64,000 bases of DNA from Perilla frutescens (taxonomy: Eukaryota; Streptophyta; Magnoliopsida; Lamiales; Lamiaceae): the NCBI GenBank assembly GCA_026008535.1, contig BRKX01000002.1, positions 59,517,170 to 59,581,169 of the forward strand. The letters run 5' to 3'. This document shows, in pieces, positions 25,361 through 36,878 of this stretch. Position 1 is the first letter of the stretch; every line of letters begins with the position of its first letter. A model generated the notes under the pieces. It was not told the DNA's origin. It saw only the letters and a program-made list of their open reading frames with translations, and searched no databases. A program made the position numbers and the translations under genes.

Positions 25361-27913
25361 TGTAACGCCCCAATCCCAGAAGAATAGTGACAAGGGACCG
25401 GTACGCTACTGCGGAAAAGGGAAGGGGTTGTTGCATAAAGATAATTAAATGAAATAGCTTTAAGACAAGAATATGTTATATTTCCCATAAATTTGGGAAG
25501 CATAACCTCTGTAACTATAATAGAACCACGCACTAAGGTGTTCAGAAAGAATTTGAATCAATGACCAATCATAAAAGGGAACTTATCCCGCCAAACAATT
25601 ATAAATGAACATTATAGCAAAATGCTGAAATCATAACATGCTTCAAACAATTGAAGACAAGTTATATCACAGTGAATGGAACAAGCACGGAGCACAATTC
25701 AAGTAAAATTATTTGCAAGCACTTAATTGATTTAGAGTATTAAAGATTTCTGAACAATACAAAAAGAGCAAGTATAAAACAAAAGGCCAGCCCTTGCCTC
25801 AGCTCCATCATCTTCCGGCCTGCCTCTTAACCTGAAAATGTTTTAGAAAAAATTTGGGCTGAGTACTAGCGTACCCAGTGGGCAGATTTTGATAAACAGT
25901 TCACAAACATTTTATAAATATGAATATCGTATCCACACAAGTATAACAATGGAAAGGTTTCAAATCGCAAAAGCATTCCATGTATACAAAACTTCTTTTA
26001 ACCTTACTTGCACTTTCTATCTCAACTGTCCCTTCCTACGGTGTCTTAACTTATATACACGTCGTCCAGCCCAACTGTCTAATAAAGAATAGTGTATACG
26101 GTCCCAAAGCTTTAAGGATCCGAACTCGAGTCTAGTTAAACACTCAATGTTTTCGTAGGATACTGATGAATGCGAACAGTGAGCTAAAACATTTTGATAC
26201 AGATATTCATGCTTCATAATTGATAAACAGTTGAGCTTATTAGCAGAACATAAATTTGAGAAAAATATAGCCCACCTGGATGACGAGCACATGGCGGCAC
26301 AATAACTTCAAAAAATGGTTTCATTAATCCTAGCAGGCTCTGCAGGTCCTACAAGGGTCGATCTTCGACTAAGAATAATCGTTATATTTTCGGGAATTAA
26401 TCTACTGTAATCCGAGCTATTATTTAATTATATTCTCTTCAAAAATAGATTGCGTGACTCTAGAGACCTCGAATAATTTCGACAAAGAAGAAAATAAATT
26501 CCAAAATTTTATTCTTGATTTACTGGCACCAACCGATTTGACAGGGATCTCTTTCCAAAATTTGCCATTTATCCAAATTTTACCAGATCTACCCCACGAC
26601 ACCTTTTAACCGCTCGAAAATTATGAAAATATTCAGGGACGATCCTATACATACCAAGACTATAGTTTGAGAGTTTTAGAATTTTTCGATAACACATGTC
26701 TCCGATACAAAAATAACTGTTTAAATTAAATAATCGAGATTATTCAAAACTCATCTGAAAATTATGAAATTCAAGGGGCAAGTACGAAATATTATTTTTA
26801 GAAACTTTCGTGAACAAACTTTTTTGATTTGACGACCTGAAAGGGGTCGAAATGGGGAAAAACGTGACTGGTCGGTGTTTGATTAAATTTCAGTTTTCCG
26901 GCAATTTCACCGGTATCCAGCCGTCGGATGGCAACAAGTTCAACATACGAAATGTATCACACATTTAAATACACGACATATTAAATTTTGGGCCAAAAAG
27001 GACGAGAAATGGACCGATACGATAGCCGCGCGATATGGAAACAACGTCGCCATTTTCCGACGACATGATTGCAGCTCCGGCGACGACAGCGGTGCTCCGG
27101 CGATATCGACGGCGGCAGCAGGGTGGTGGTGGTCGGCAGCTGTAGCGGCAGCTCCCTCCTCTCTCTCTCTCTCTCTCTTTCTCGGATGTCTCTCTCGCTC
27201 TTTACTCTATCTCTCGCTCAACTCTCTCTCTCCCCTCTATCACTTTCTTTCTCTTTCTTTCTCTCTTCTTCTTCTTTTTTTCTCTCTCTCTCTTTTTTTT
27301 TTATTCACACGGCAATTGCCAATTGAACAAGGGGTGATGTCTTTGGATCCAAAAGGGGATGGTGATAAGGATCAACAGGAGGGGGGGATTATAGATATGT
27401 TAGGATATTTTCGGATAAAATATTCAAATATAGAATATTGATAAAATGCTTTTTTTTGGACTTGATTAAAAATTACTTTATTTCACCGGGAGTTCAATTG
27501 ATTTCGCATTATAAATCTAAAATACTGGAAGGTTCATTGGGTTATTTCCTATTAGATCAATTCAAAATGGTATGCCAAAAATATCATTTGATAATAAAAA
27601 GAGAAAAGATTCCTTTTTAAATTGAATAAAAAAAATTACTATTTATTTTACCAAAAATATTGTCAGGAGTTCATTTGACTTCTAATTAAAATTTTAAAAG
27701 TATCATTGAAATTCTCAAGTCGTTTCATTTTCAAAAAAATCATTATTGACCACGCGTCAAAATATTTCAATTATAATTTTTTTTAAATCTTAAATAATAC
27801 CTAAAGTCGCGTCTTTTATCTATTTTAGTTTATTTTAGCTCCAATAATTTTTATAGTCTTCTAAATAAATTTAGAAAATTTTTAACTATAATCCAAAAAT
27901 ATGGGGTGTTACA
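25361..27913 (-). repeat. 3' LTR of the LARD-like element (2553 bp)
   Basis: It lies at the left because the element is on the minus strand. Compared with the other LTR over the first 80 bases it shows four transitions and one indel, so insertion is not very recent. It contains a CT-rich tract at about 27158-27300 and GC-rich flanks. Short frames here recur in the other LTR and are not genes. Confidence 0.92.
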
Positions 27914-27929
27914 TTCTACCCTCCTTAAC

Positions 27930-28125
27930 AAAAATTTCGTCCCGAAATTTGCATACTTCTATAGGGTAAATCAGGGTACAACTACTTGATTATGCTTTCA
28001 AGCTCCCACCTAGCTTCCTCTTTCCCATGGTTATTCCATAGAACTTTCACCGGTGATATTTATTTGTTCCGTAATTCTTGGACCTTTGTCAAGAATAGCC
28101 TCTAGTCTTTCCTCATAGAAAAATC
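27930..28125 (-). pseudogene. Broken C-terminus of gypsy pol (chromodomain-like tail)
   Basis: On the minus strand the frame reads YEERLEAILDKG, then after a shift QELRNK, a stop, then VKVLWNNHGKEEARWELE. These match the LRN..i..VKVLW..H..EEATWE.E signature at the end of plant Ty3/gypsy polyproteins. It is followed by a cgggacgaaatttttgttaaggagggtag stretch just before the LTR. It shows the element descends from a coding gypsy element by loss of its interior. Confidence 0.8.
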
Positions 28126-29937
28126 CTTATTCATAACCATTTACTCATTCTTAATAACGTGATTAGGATCCAACTTACATTTCCTCAACATTAAAACATT
28201 AATCACGTAATGGACCTTAGCCAGAATCAACAATATGACTAGTTTGTAAGCTATCTCATCATTCCAAGCAAAAAGATTGTTTCTCTCGAGTCGTAAATCT
28301 TACTAAGATGTATACTTTGTCTTGGTCCATTTTAACTTGATGCGCATAACTCTTCATACGTTCTTTTCTGCAGCTTTCTTCAAATTTTCTTTAACATCAT
28401 CCTTTGAGTTGAGAACAGAGATAGAAAATAGATATTGATCCACTTGAATCAAAACATATTATCTCGATCATCGTATACGTCACCCAAAACTTAAGACATC
28501 CAGTCTCGAACTTGTCCTTGCTCCCCGATCACAAATGTGTAGAGACAGGAGTAGCGAGAACGGATCTTTCTATAGAGATTCTTCATCGACATTCGAAATT
28601 CTCCCAACATGCTCCTCAAGTGCATAAACACGTGAGCCGCAATTCCTAGAAATCCATATAACTTAAAGCCATCTAAAAGAATATACTTATCCATTCTAAG
28701 TTCTTCCTACATTCAAGTCTACAAGACACTAGATAATCGTTCCCATCTTATTGAATCAATCCGCTCTTTATAATACTCATTAGATTCTCGGTTGAACCGG
28801 AATCCAGATGTCCCAGACATCCTATTAAATCATAGGCGAACCACGGCCTTACTGTGAACCCTCTTTCATGTAGGATTCAATCCAAATCTAAACATGACAT
28901 AACACATTCTTTTGAAATTTCACATCATAACAAATTGACACATTTAGTGGAACCAATCCATGTGGGCTCATAATCTTGAACGTGGAAAAACACTTAATAA
29001 ACCTATATTTCATAAGAATCTTAACAATCATCAACTTAAAATCCAATCTACTTATCTAAAGAAAGCCACTTAGTTAGCCTAAATTCTCAAGAACAACATG
29101 ATAACTTAACATTCAATCCAAAGTTCAAGCTACTATAGTCTAGTTTCTTTGCTATGATTAATCTAGAATCCATTCACAACTCATTCTCATCACTTAAGGT
29201 AATTCCAACCTCTTTCAATTATTTCCATCTTTTAGTCAAAACCAAAATCTAGATGTCTCGACATCTCTGAATAACTTTAGATGAATCACGAATCCTCATT
29301 GTGAAACCTTAATATAAGTTCGAATCACAATACTTTATAGTGAAACCTGGAGATAACTCTCTTGTAAATGATTCACAACCTCTTGTCGTGAAACCTGAAA
29401 ATAATTCTTAACCAAATGATGAATCATGAAACATGTAAAATATTTTCAAAATTATTCACGATAACGGATAATGAAACCTAAAAACATTTTTCAATAAATG
29501 AATCATGATATCAAATCGTGAAACCTAAAAATATACGAAGCATGACCTCTCATCATGAAATCTGATAATATAAGAATCATGACCTCTTATCATGAAACCC
29601 GGTAATAGAATCATGATCTCTAATCATGAAACCTGAAAATAGCTTTTGAATCATGATCTCTGGTCATGAAACCTGAATAGGACGAATCACGATTTTTTTT
29701 TCATGAAACCTGAAAATAGCTTTCATAAATGAATCACAATATCTGACCGTGAAACATGGAAAAATATTTAGCGTAACAAACTGCACTCTCATGTACGTCA
29801 ATTTTGAAATACACGTGTACCTTTTGTTGAGGGCGGCGTAAATGACGTGCTGAGGTCTACTGAACGAATAGTGAAAGAGAGTATATATAATTTCGAATTC
29901 AATGAATAACGCTGCAGGTCTACAGAGTTGCAAACCT
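28126..29937 (-). other. Non-coding internal region of the LARD-like element
   Basis: No retroviral domain is visible. From about 29280 to 29760 there is an array of degenerate units of about 30-45 bases with the words gaatcatgatctc and catgaaacctgaaaata. The rest is unique, AT-rich sequence. Confidence 0.7.
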
Positions 29938-29949
29938 GCTCTGATACCA
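29938..29949 (-). other. Primer-binding site for initiator-Met tRNA
   Basis: tggtatcagagc on the minus strand, three bases inside the 5' LTR, is the standard plant tRNA-iMet primer site. It fixes the orientation of the retrotransposon. Confidence 0.93.
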
Positions 29950-29952
29950 ATC

Positions 29953-32479
29953 TGTAATGCCCCAGTCCCGGAAGAATAGTGACAAGGGACCGGTACGTTA
30001 CTGCGGAAAAGGGGAAGGGGTTGTTGCATAAAGATAATTAAATGAAATAGCTTTAAGACAAGAATATGTTATATTTCACAGAAATTTGGGCAGTATAACC
30101 TCTATAACTATAATAGAACCACACACTAAGGCGTTCAGAAAGAATTTGAATCAATGACCAATAATCAAAGGGAACTTATACCGCCAAACAATTATAAATG
30201 AACATTATAGCAAAATGCTGAAATCATGACATTCTTCAAACAATTGAAGACAAGCTATATCAGAGTGAACGGAACAAGCACGAAGCAATTCAAATAAAAT
30301 TATTTGCAAGCACTTAATTGATTTAGAGTATTAAAGATTTCCGAACAATACAAAAAGAGCAAGTATATAACAAAAAGCCAGCCCTTGCCTCAGCTCCATC
30401 ATCTTCCAGCCTGCCTCTCAACCTGAAAATGTTTTAGAAAAAATTTGGGCTGAGTACTAGCGTACCCAGTGGGCAGATTTTGATAAACAGTTCACAAACA
30501 TTTTATAAATATGAATATCGTATCCACACAAGTATAACAATGGAAATGTTTCAAATCTCAAAAGAATTCCATGTATACAAAGCTTCTTTTAACCTTACTT
30601 GCACTTTCTATCTCAACTGTCCCTTCCTACAGTGTCTTAACTTATATACACATCCTCCAGCCCACCTGTCTAATAAAGGATAGTGTATACGGTCCCAAAG
30701 CTTTAAGGATCCGAACTCAAGTCTAGTTAAGCACTCAATGTTTTCGTAGGACACCGACGAACGCGAACAGTGAGCTAAAATATTTTGATACATATATTCA
30801 TGCTTCATAATTGATAAACAATTTAGCTTATTAGCTGAACATAAATTTGAGAAAAATATAGCCCACCTGGATGACGAGCACATGTTAACACAATAACTTC
30901 AAAAAATGGTTTCATTAATCCTAGCAGGCTCTGCAGGTCAAGGGTCGATCTTCGACTCAGAATAATCGCTATATTTTCGGGAATGAATCTACTGTAATCC
31001 GAGCTATTATTTAATTATATTCTCTTCAGAAATAGATTGCGCGACTCTAGAGACCTCAAATAATTCTGACAAAGAAGGAAATAAATTCCAAAATTTTATT
31101 CTTGATTTATTGAGACCAACCGATTTGACAGAGGTCTCTTTCCAAAACTTGCCATTTATCCAAATTTTACCATATCTACGCCACGACACTTTTTAACTGC
31201 TCGAAAATTATGAAAATATTCAGGGACGATCCTATACATGCCAAGACTATAGTTTGAGAGTTTTAGAATTTTTCGACAACACATGTTTCCGATACAAAAA
31301 TAACTGTTTAAATTAAATAATCGAGATTATTCAAAACTCATCCGAAAATTATGAAATTCAAGGGGCAAGTAGGAAATATTATTTCGAGAAACTTTTGTGA
31401 ACAAACTTTTTAGATTTGATGACTCGAAAGGGGTCGAAATGGGGAAAAAGTGACTGATCGGTGTTTGGTTAAATTTCAGTTTTCCGGCGATTTCGCCGGT
31501 TTCCTGCCATCGGATGACAACGATTCAATATACGAAATATAGTACACATTTAAATACACGACATATTAAAATTTGGGCTAAAAAGGACGAGAAATGGACT
31601 GATACGATAGCTGCGCGACGTGGAAACAACGTCGCCATTTTCCGATGACATGGTTGCAGCTCCGGCGACGGCAGCGGTGCTCCGACGATGTCAACGGCGG
31701 CAGCAGGGTGGTGGTGGTCGGCAGCTGCAGCTCCCTCCTCTCTCTCTCTCTGTCTCCTCTCTTTCTTTCTCGGATCTCTCTCTCGCTCTCTACTCTATCT
31801 CTCGCTCAACTCTCTCTCTCTCCCCTCTATCACTTTCTTTCTCTCTCTCTCTCTCTCTCTTTTTTATTCACACGGCAATTGCCAATTGAACAAGAGGGAT
31901 GGCTTTGGATCCAAAAGGGGATGATGATAAGGATAAACAAGAGGGAGGGAATTATAGCTATGTTAGGATATTTTCGGATAAAATATTTAAATATAGAATA
32001 TTGATAATATGCTTCTTTTTTTTTGGACTCGATTAAAAATTACTTTATTTCACCGGGAGTTCAATTGATCTCGCATTATAAATCTAAAATACCGAAAGGT
32101 TCATTGGGTTATTTCCTATTAGATCAATTCAAAATGGTATGCCGAAAATATCATTTGATAATAAAAAGAGAAAAGATTCCTTTTTAAATTGAATAAAAAA
32201 ATTACTATTTATTTTACCAAAAATATTGCCAGGAGTTCGTTTGACCTCTAATTAAAATTTTAAAAGTATCATTGAAATTCTCAAGTCGTTCCATTTTCAA
32301 AAAAATCATTATTGACCACGCGTCAAAATATTTCAACTATAATTTTTTTTAAATCTTAAATAATACCTAAAGTCGCGTCTTTTATCTATTTTACTTTATT
32401 TTAGCTTCAATAATTTTTATAGTCTTCTAAATAAATTTAGAAAATTTTTAACTATAATCCAAAAATACGGGGTGTTACA
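29953..32479 (-). repeat. 5' LTR of the LARD-like element (2527 bp)
   Basis: Partner of the left LTR over its full length, including the CT tract at about 31738-31862. Most differences I see are transitions, as expected from methylated cytosines. Confidence 0.92.
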
Positions 32480-33299
32480 ACATGAGATCAAGAGCTTCCA
32501 TTATATTACTGTTTGTGTTCAACTATGTTCAAATACTTTAGATTGTTGTTTCCCTGTGTACTATATGTTTATGTGATTCAGAATTTCTCTTATTTGCTCT
32601 ACGAACTATAACTCTAAATTTCCCACATTGCACTGGAAGTTATCGTCATCAGTTAGATAGTCTTAAGGTGTTGCTTTTCTCCTGCATTCTCTGCTCCACC
32701 ACTTGTACAAGTTGATATAGCCTTGCTGCATTTTTTTTGCAATTCTTTGTTTCTATTTGGGTCATTAATTATGATCGATTGACATGTGCCTCTAAAATAT
32801 CCCTTCTAGACAGTGAAACTTATCTAATAAATTTTGTTTTGTTTCATGTTTTTGTTACTTTGGATTTATTTAGAGTCTGAGGTCTCATTTTCTGAAACTT
32901 ATGCGTCAGAATCTGCATGTTGCTGTGTAATTATTGTTATTTTCTGATTTCGACTAAGAATCCTCATTTTGTTTGTTGAAATGGGAAGATGTTGGAAGCT
33001 CTCTACTTTAACTCCTATTTGAAAGCAAGCCATACGACTGCTTAAGAAATTTTCAACCACCAATTAAAGTTATATTTGATATTTTGTTTATTGTCCAATT
33101 TGATAATCTAATAATGTCTCATTGGTTCTTAGGTATGCATCTATCTTGTCTTGTAAATTCATATAATTATTCTTCTTTTACTACTCATGCTATTTGGGCT
33201 AGAAGTCACTTCTGCTTTTCTTCCTGTGCGCAACTAAATTTTTCTGGAGTGAGTTGCTAGTGTACCTCAGAAGGCATATTAGTTGAGTAAAAATCCAGA
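32480..33299. other. Unassigned spacer between the LARD-like element and a solo-LTR-like segment
   Basis: AT-rich, no supported gene. Together with 25076-25360 it probably formed one stretch before the element inserted. Confidence 0.45.
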
Positions 33300-34806
33300 T
33301 ATTAATCGACCCCTAAGGCACGGAATCGTAAGGAAGAATAAGAGATTTACAAACATCATGTCCAAGACTCTTGAGTAAATGTCTTCATATTGCATCCTCT
33401 TCAATATGTTCAATCTCGGGCTATTAGGCCGGACTTCATGAGCTTCGAATATGTTAACCGGCTCTCCGTCATGATTTCAATCTTCTTCTTAACTTGTATC
33501 TGAAACTTTGAACTACTTACAAGCCTACTTTCAAGGCTTCGAGTTCTTTATACACCTGCTTCCTGGGCTTCGAGTTACTTACATGCTTGCTCTCAAGGCT
33601 TCGAGCTCTTCCAGACTCGCCTTCAAGTTTGGAGCTCTCAGAAGCCCTGGTTTTAAGGCTTCGAGCTCCCCCGGACTTGACTTCGAGTTTGGAGCTCCCC
33701 AAGGCTTGCTCTCAGGAACCTTGAGCTTTTCCGGACTCGCCTTCGAGTATGGAGCTCCCAGAGGCCTGCTCTTAAGGCTTCGAGCTCCTCCAGACTCGCT
33801 TTTGAGTCTATAGCTCTCCGAAGCTCCTCAGGACTCGCCTTCGAGTCTCGAGCTCCCAAAAGCATGCTCTCAATGCTTCGAGCTCTCCTGAACTTGCCTT
33901 CGAGTCTGGAGCTCCCCAAGGCTTGCTCTCAGAGCCTTAAGCTCTCTCAGACTCGGCTTCGAGTCTAGAGCTTCTAGAGGCCTGCTCTCAAGGCTTCGAG
34001 CACCCCCGAACTTGCCTTCGAGTCTGGAGCTCCCCGAGGCTTGCTCTTAGAGCCTTAAGCTCCCCCGAAACTTGCCGTCGAGTTTGGAGCTTCCCGAAAC
34101 TTGCTCTCAAAGCCTTAACTCTGTCAGCCTCGCCTTTAGAGTCTGAAGCTTCCCGAGGTTTGCTTTAGAATCACGAAGTTAACCATGATGTCAGAATCGA
34201 TGAAATCAGATTCATTGTTTGACCCTCGAATAACAAACTCGACCAATGAGGAGCTAACTATAGAGGTAATTTTTCGTAAGGTTCAAAATAACGTGGCCCA
34301 ATGGGTATGAGGTCGAACAATACGACCTCAAACACGAGGCCGAAGGTGAGTGGGAAAGGTAAGATCGTGGAGGTCTAAGATAAGTATCCGCAAGAAAGGA
34401 GATTGGGTCAAAATTCTAGTAGCCGTTAGAGAAGAGATCGAGTCAAAACCCTTCCGCTGATAAGGTTGGACTCAATCCTCAGAAAACTAACCCCAAATCT
34501 GTTGAAAGTCCCTTATAAAAAGAAGACTTGATTGTTCACAATGAGGGAGGGGCAAAGACTGCGAGAACTCTTACATGCACATCCGACCTCACTTTTGACC
34601 TATAATTCTATCTAAATCCATCACTGTTTTCCTCATTTTATTGTTTTTGAGTTCGAGTTCGATATTTTAAAATCCATTCTGAATTGAGTGTTGGAGTCCG
34701 TTCGATTGTCTACCCCCGACGATCTTTCAACTTCATATTTTGTCTTTATTTTGTAGATCCTCGGAACCGGATCCAACAATTTTAATTGCAAAATTTTAAT
34801 TCTACA
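33300..34806 (+). mobile_element. LTR fragment or solo LTR related to 21943-22324
   Basis: Its 3' part (34438-34806) matches the LTR fragment at 21943-22324 and ends ttctaca. The 5' boundary is uncertain; no clear TG start with a matching target duplication was found. It encloses a GC-richer minisatellite. It could be a solo LTR, or the 3' LTR of the element whose 5' LTR fragment lies at 21943, with the LARD-like element nested between. Confidence 0.55.
33526..34165. repeat. Minisatellite, about 60-bp unit, about 10 copies
   Basis: Units carry ggcttcgagctc, a (c/g)ccggactcgccttcgagt block, tggagctccc and gaggcttgctctcaa. Starts occur near 33535, 33597, 33658, 33716 and 33777, continuing irregularly to 34165. 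Its base composition (GAGCTC-rich) is unlike the surrounding DNA. Frames on both strands through it are periodic artefacts. Confidence 0.85.
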
Positions 34807-35040
34807 ACATCTGTAGTGATTGTCATGTAGTGATTGTCATATCACTGTCATCTTTAACTAATAGCTAACTTGACTTTTGTTGATTATTATCGCATAATAA
34901 GAGACAACAATATGTGTCATCTTTTTAACAACAACAACAATAATAATAATAATTATTATTATTATTTTTATTTTTATTTTTATTTTAGCAATCCCTGAAT
35001 CCTAATTCTAAAAGAAATGATCCCTGATTCGAAAAACATA
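34807..35040. other. Short spacer with TAA/TTA microsatellite
   Basis: A mixed AAC/TAA/TTA run lies at about 34926-34970. No gene. Confidence 0.6.
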
Positions 35041-36878
35041 AAAGCCAAAACAAAAAACCCGCAGCTGTTCAACTCTCTGTCTCAGCTCTGTTCAGTCTCT
35101 TATCCCTCTCCGTCTCTCGACCTCGCCGACGCCGGCCACCACCGTTCGTCCCGCCGCTGACCGCCCCCTCTGTTGGAGTAGTTCGCCCGCCCCTCTCTCT
35201 CTATCTCGGCTTTCGCTCAGTCGCTTTCTCTTTCCATCTCTCGATCTCGCCGGCCACCACCATCCTTCCCGCCGCTGGAATAGTTCACCATTGCCATCTC
35301 TTTGATTGTTGATTCGTCGACTTCTTCGAGCTGAAGACGAGGCCCACGACTTCACACCTCCTTTCACTTCAAATTACAAAATAGATTCACACAGTTGCAA
35401 TGTAAGTAATCGATTTTGAATGATTGTTAGTTGTGAATTTTGTTAATTAATTTCTTAATTTGTTGAGATTTTTGTTAATTTTCAAATATAGTTGTGAAAT
35501 TGACTGTGCGGTTGTGCTGTTTTCTCACCGAAATATAGTTGAAATATAGTTGTGGAAATGTAGTTGACAGTTGCAATATAGTTTTAGAAATTTGCCACAT
35601 TATAAACAGTGAAGAAAGTTGCAAAAATTCCACCATTCTCAATATCTACTCTGTGTTGTTTTCTCCCGAAACCTACACAAAATCAAAGGTTCCCTTCCAG
35701 AATCTGGTCGTGGTTAGAGCTGACTGGACTGGTGGAAGTGGCTCCAAATTGTCCAATTCATCATCTATTCCAACCTGTTCAGCCTAATGAATAATCTATT
35801 ATTGTATCTAATTCTTTTGCTGGTTTAGTTTCTGATGTTAGTTATATAGGTTTATTTATAATGTTAGTTATAGATTTGTGAAAATTTGTTTATTATTTAG
35901 GCTATTATTTCCACATCTAGTCAAGCAGTTCATTATCGAAAGTAAATGAATAAATAGGAAAACCGGACTGGACCGAAAATATTTCCAATTCGGTCAATTC
36001 AATTTTAGGATTTTTGGACCGAAATAGACCGAATGCTCACCCTAAGTAGGCATTAGGCAAACAGATGGTTGAGGCTTTGGGCCAAAACTCTAATGTTTCT
36101 AAAGCCATATTTCTTTGCTTAATTTTAATCTTCGGTGTGATGTAATTACTAATTAGCAATCAAATGGTGAACCGTAATTCTAATGCTAAATTAGTGAATG
36201 TTTCTAGACCTCCATTTGATCGCTCCTTTGTTGATTCGACAACATTCTCTCTCTAATGTCTTCCGTGATTGAACACACTGCTTGCACACCGGAATCAGAG
36301 CACTCTTATTTCTGGCTTCTGGTTTGTACTAAATTCTGCCTATATCAGCATAGTTTTTTTTAATTATTTACTTGTCGGCGTATATAATTCTTGGAATTCT
36401 TGAATTGAATTTTGGATGTTCCTCGAATATTTGAGTACATATTTTGGTTGGTTGTTGTGATGCGAGAGTGCTAACAAAACTTTCTTTCTTCTCTTGACCT
36501 CTAGAAAGGGGGTGGTGGGAATGGTAATCTTCATTTCAGGGTATGCAGGGGTTTCAGATATTTTATTGAATGAAGTAATTATACCTGATAGCTTTTGTCG
36601 AATCTGAATATTTCATGTATAAACTTGTTTTGCTTTATCATATTCTTCAGAAGCAACAGCTGTATTCTTTCAATTACGCTCGTTTGATTAAATTAAAATG
36701 ACTGATTTCCTACTGATTATTTTGTTAAGCGTGTGGAAGTTTCTTTCTGACATCCGTCATCTCTGTAGGTAGTATTGCTCATAAATTTTAGCGTTGCTGA
36801 CTTGCTGTTGAGGCCCTAGAGAGAGAGAGAGGGGCAGCACTGAAGGCCTTATAGTTATCAGCTGTTACAGAGGTTCGA
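35041..36878 (+). promoter_or_regulatory. Probable 5' untranslated exon and leader intron of the PPR gene
   Basis: A pyrimidine-rich, GC-richer block (about 35070-35401) ends in a strong donor (t/gtaagt, intron start 35402). An acceptor ctctgtag ends at 36768, leaving a 110-base leader segment before the ATG at 36879. This would give a leader intron of about 1.37 kb. The intron holds a hAT-like fragment. The exon could instead belong to a non-coding transcript. Confidence 0.4.
35940..36048. mobile_element. hAT-like MITE fragment
   Basis: It has gaccgaaaat and ttggaccgaaatagaccgaat words followed by tgctcaccctaa, the same end type as the hAT MITE at 48243-48757. Only one end is clear and no target duplication was found. 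Confidence 0.45.

Larger units (their letters stand above)
25361..32479 (-). mobile_element. Non-autonomous Ty3/gypsy LTR retrotransposon (LARD-like), 7.1 kb, complete ends
   Basis: Two long terminal repeats (25361-27913 and 29953-32479) begin tgtaa(c/t)gcccc and end ggggtgttaca. They surround only 2039 bp of internal DNA. At 29938-29949 the minus strand reads tggtatcagagc, complementary to initiator-Met tRNA, and a purine tract (aaggagggtagaa on the minus strand) abuts the left LTR. So the element runs right to left. The internal region keeps only a broken pol C-terminus and has no gag, protease, reverse transcriptase or integrase. Flanking 5-mers are gcatg and acatg, a target duplication with one transition. 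It must have relied on another element's proteins. It appears nested in older LTR-element debris. Confidence 0.9.

Noticed and set aside
25889..26292. Paired frames repeated at 30480-30883
   Set aside because: The duplication is explained by the two LTRs; no domain and the frames differ by stops and substitutions.
27069..27326. Ser/Leu-rich frames in the LTRs (also 31620-32004)
   Set aside because: They come from the CT-rich tract and occur in both LTR copies.
33508..33919. Frames with repeated SSRLEF/LEELEAL-like units on both strands
   Set aside because: Periodic translation of the 60-bp minisatellite; both strands are open for the same reason.
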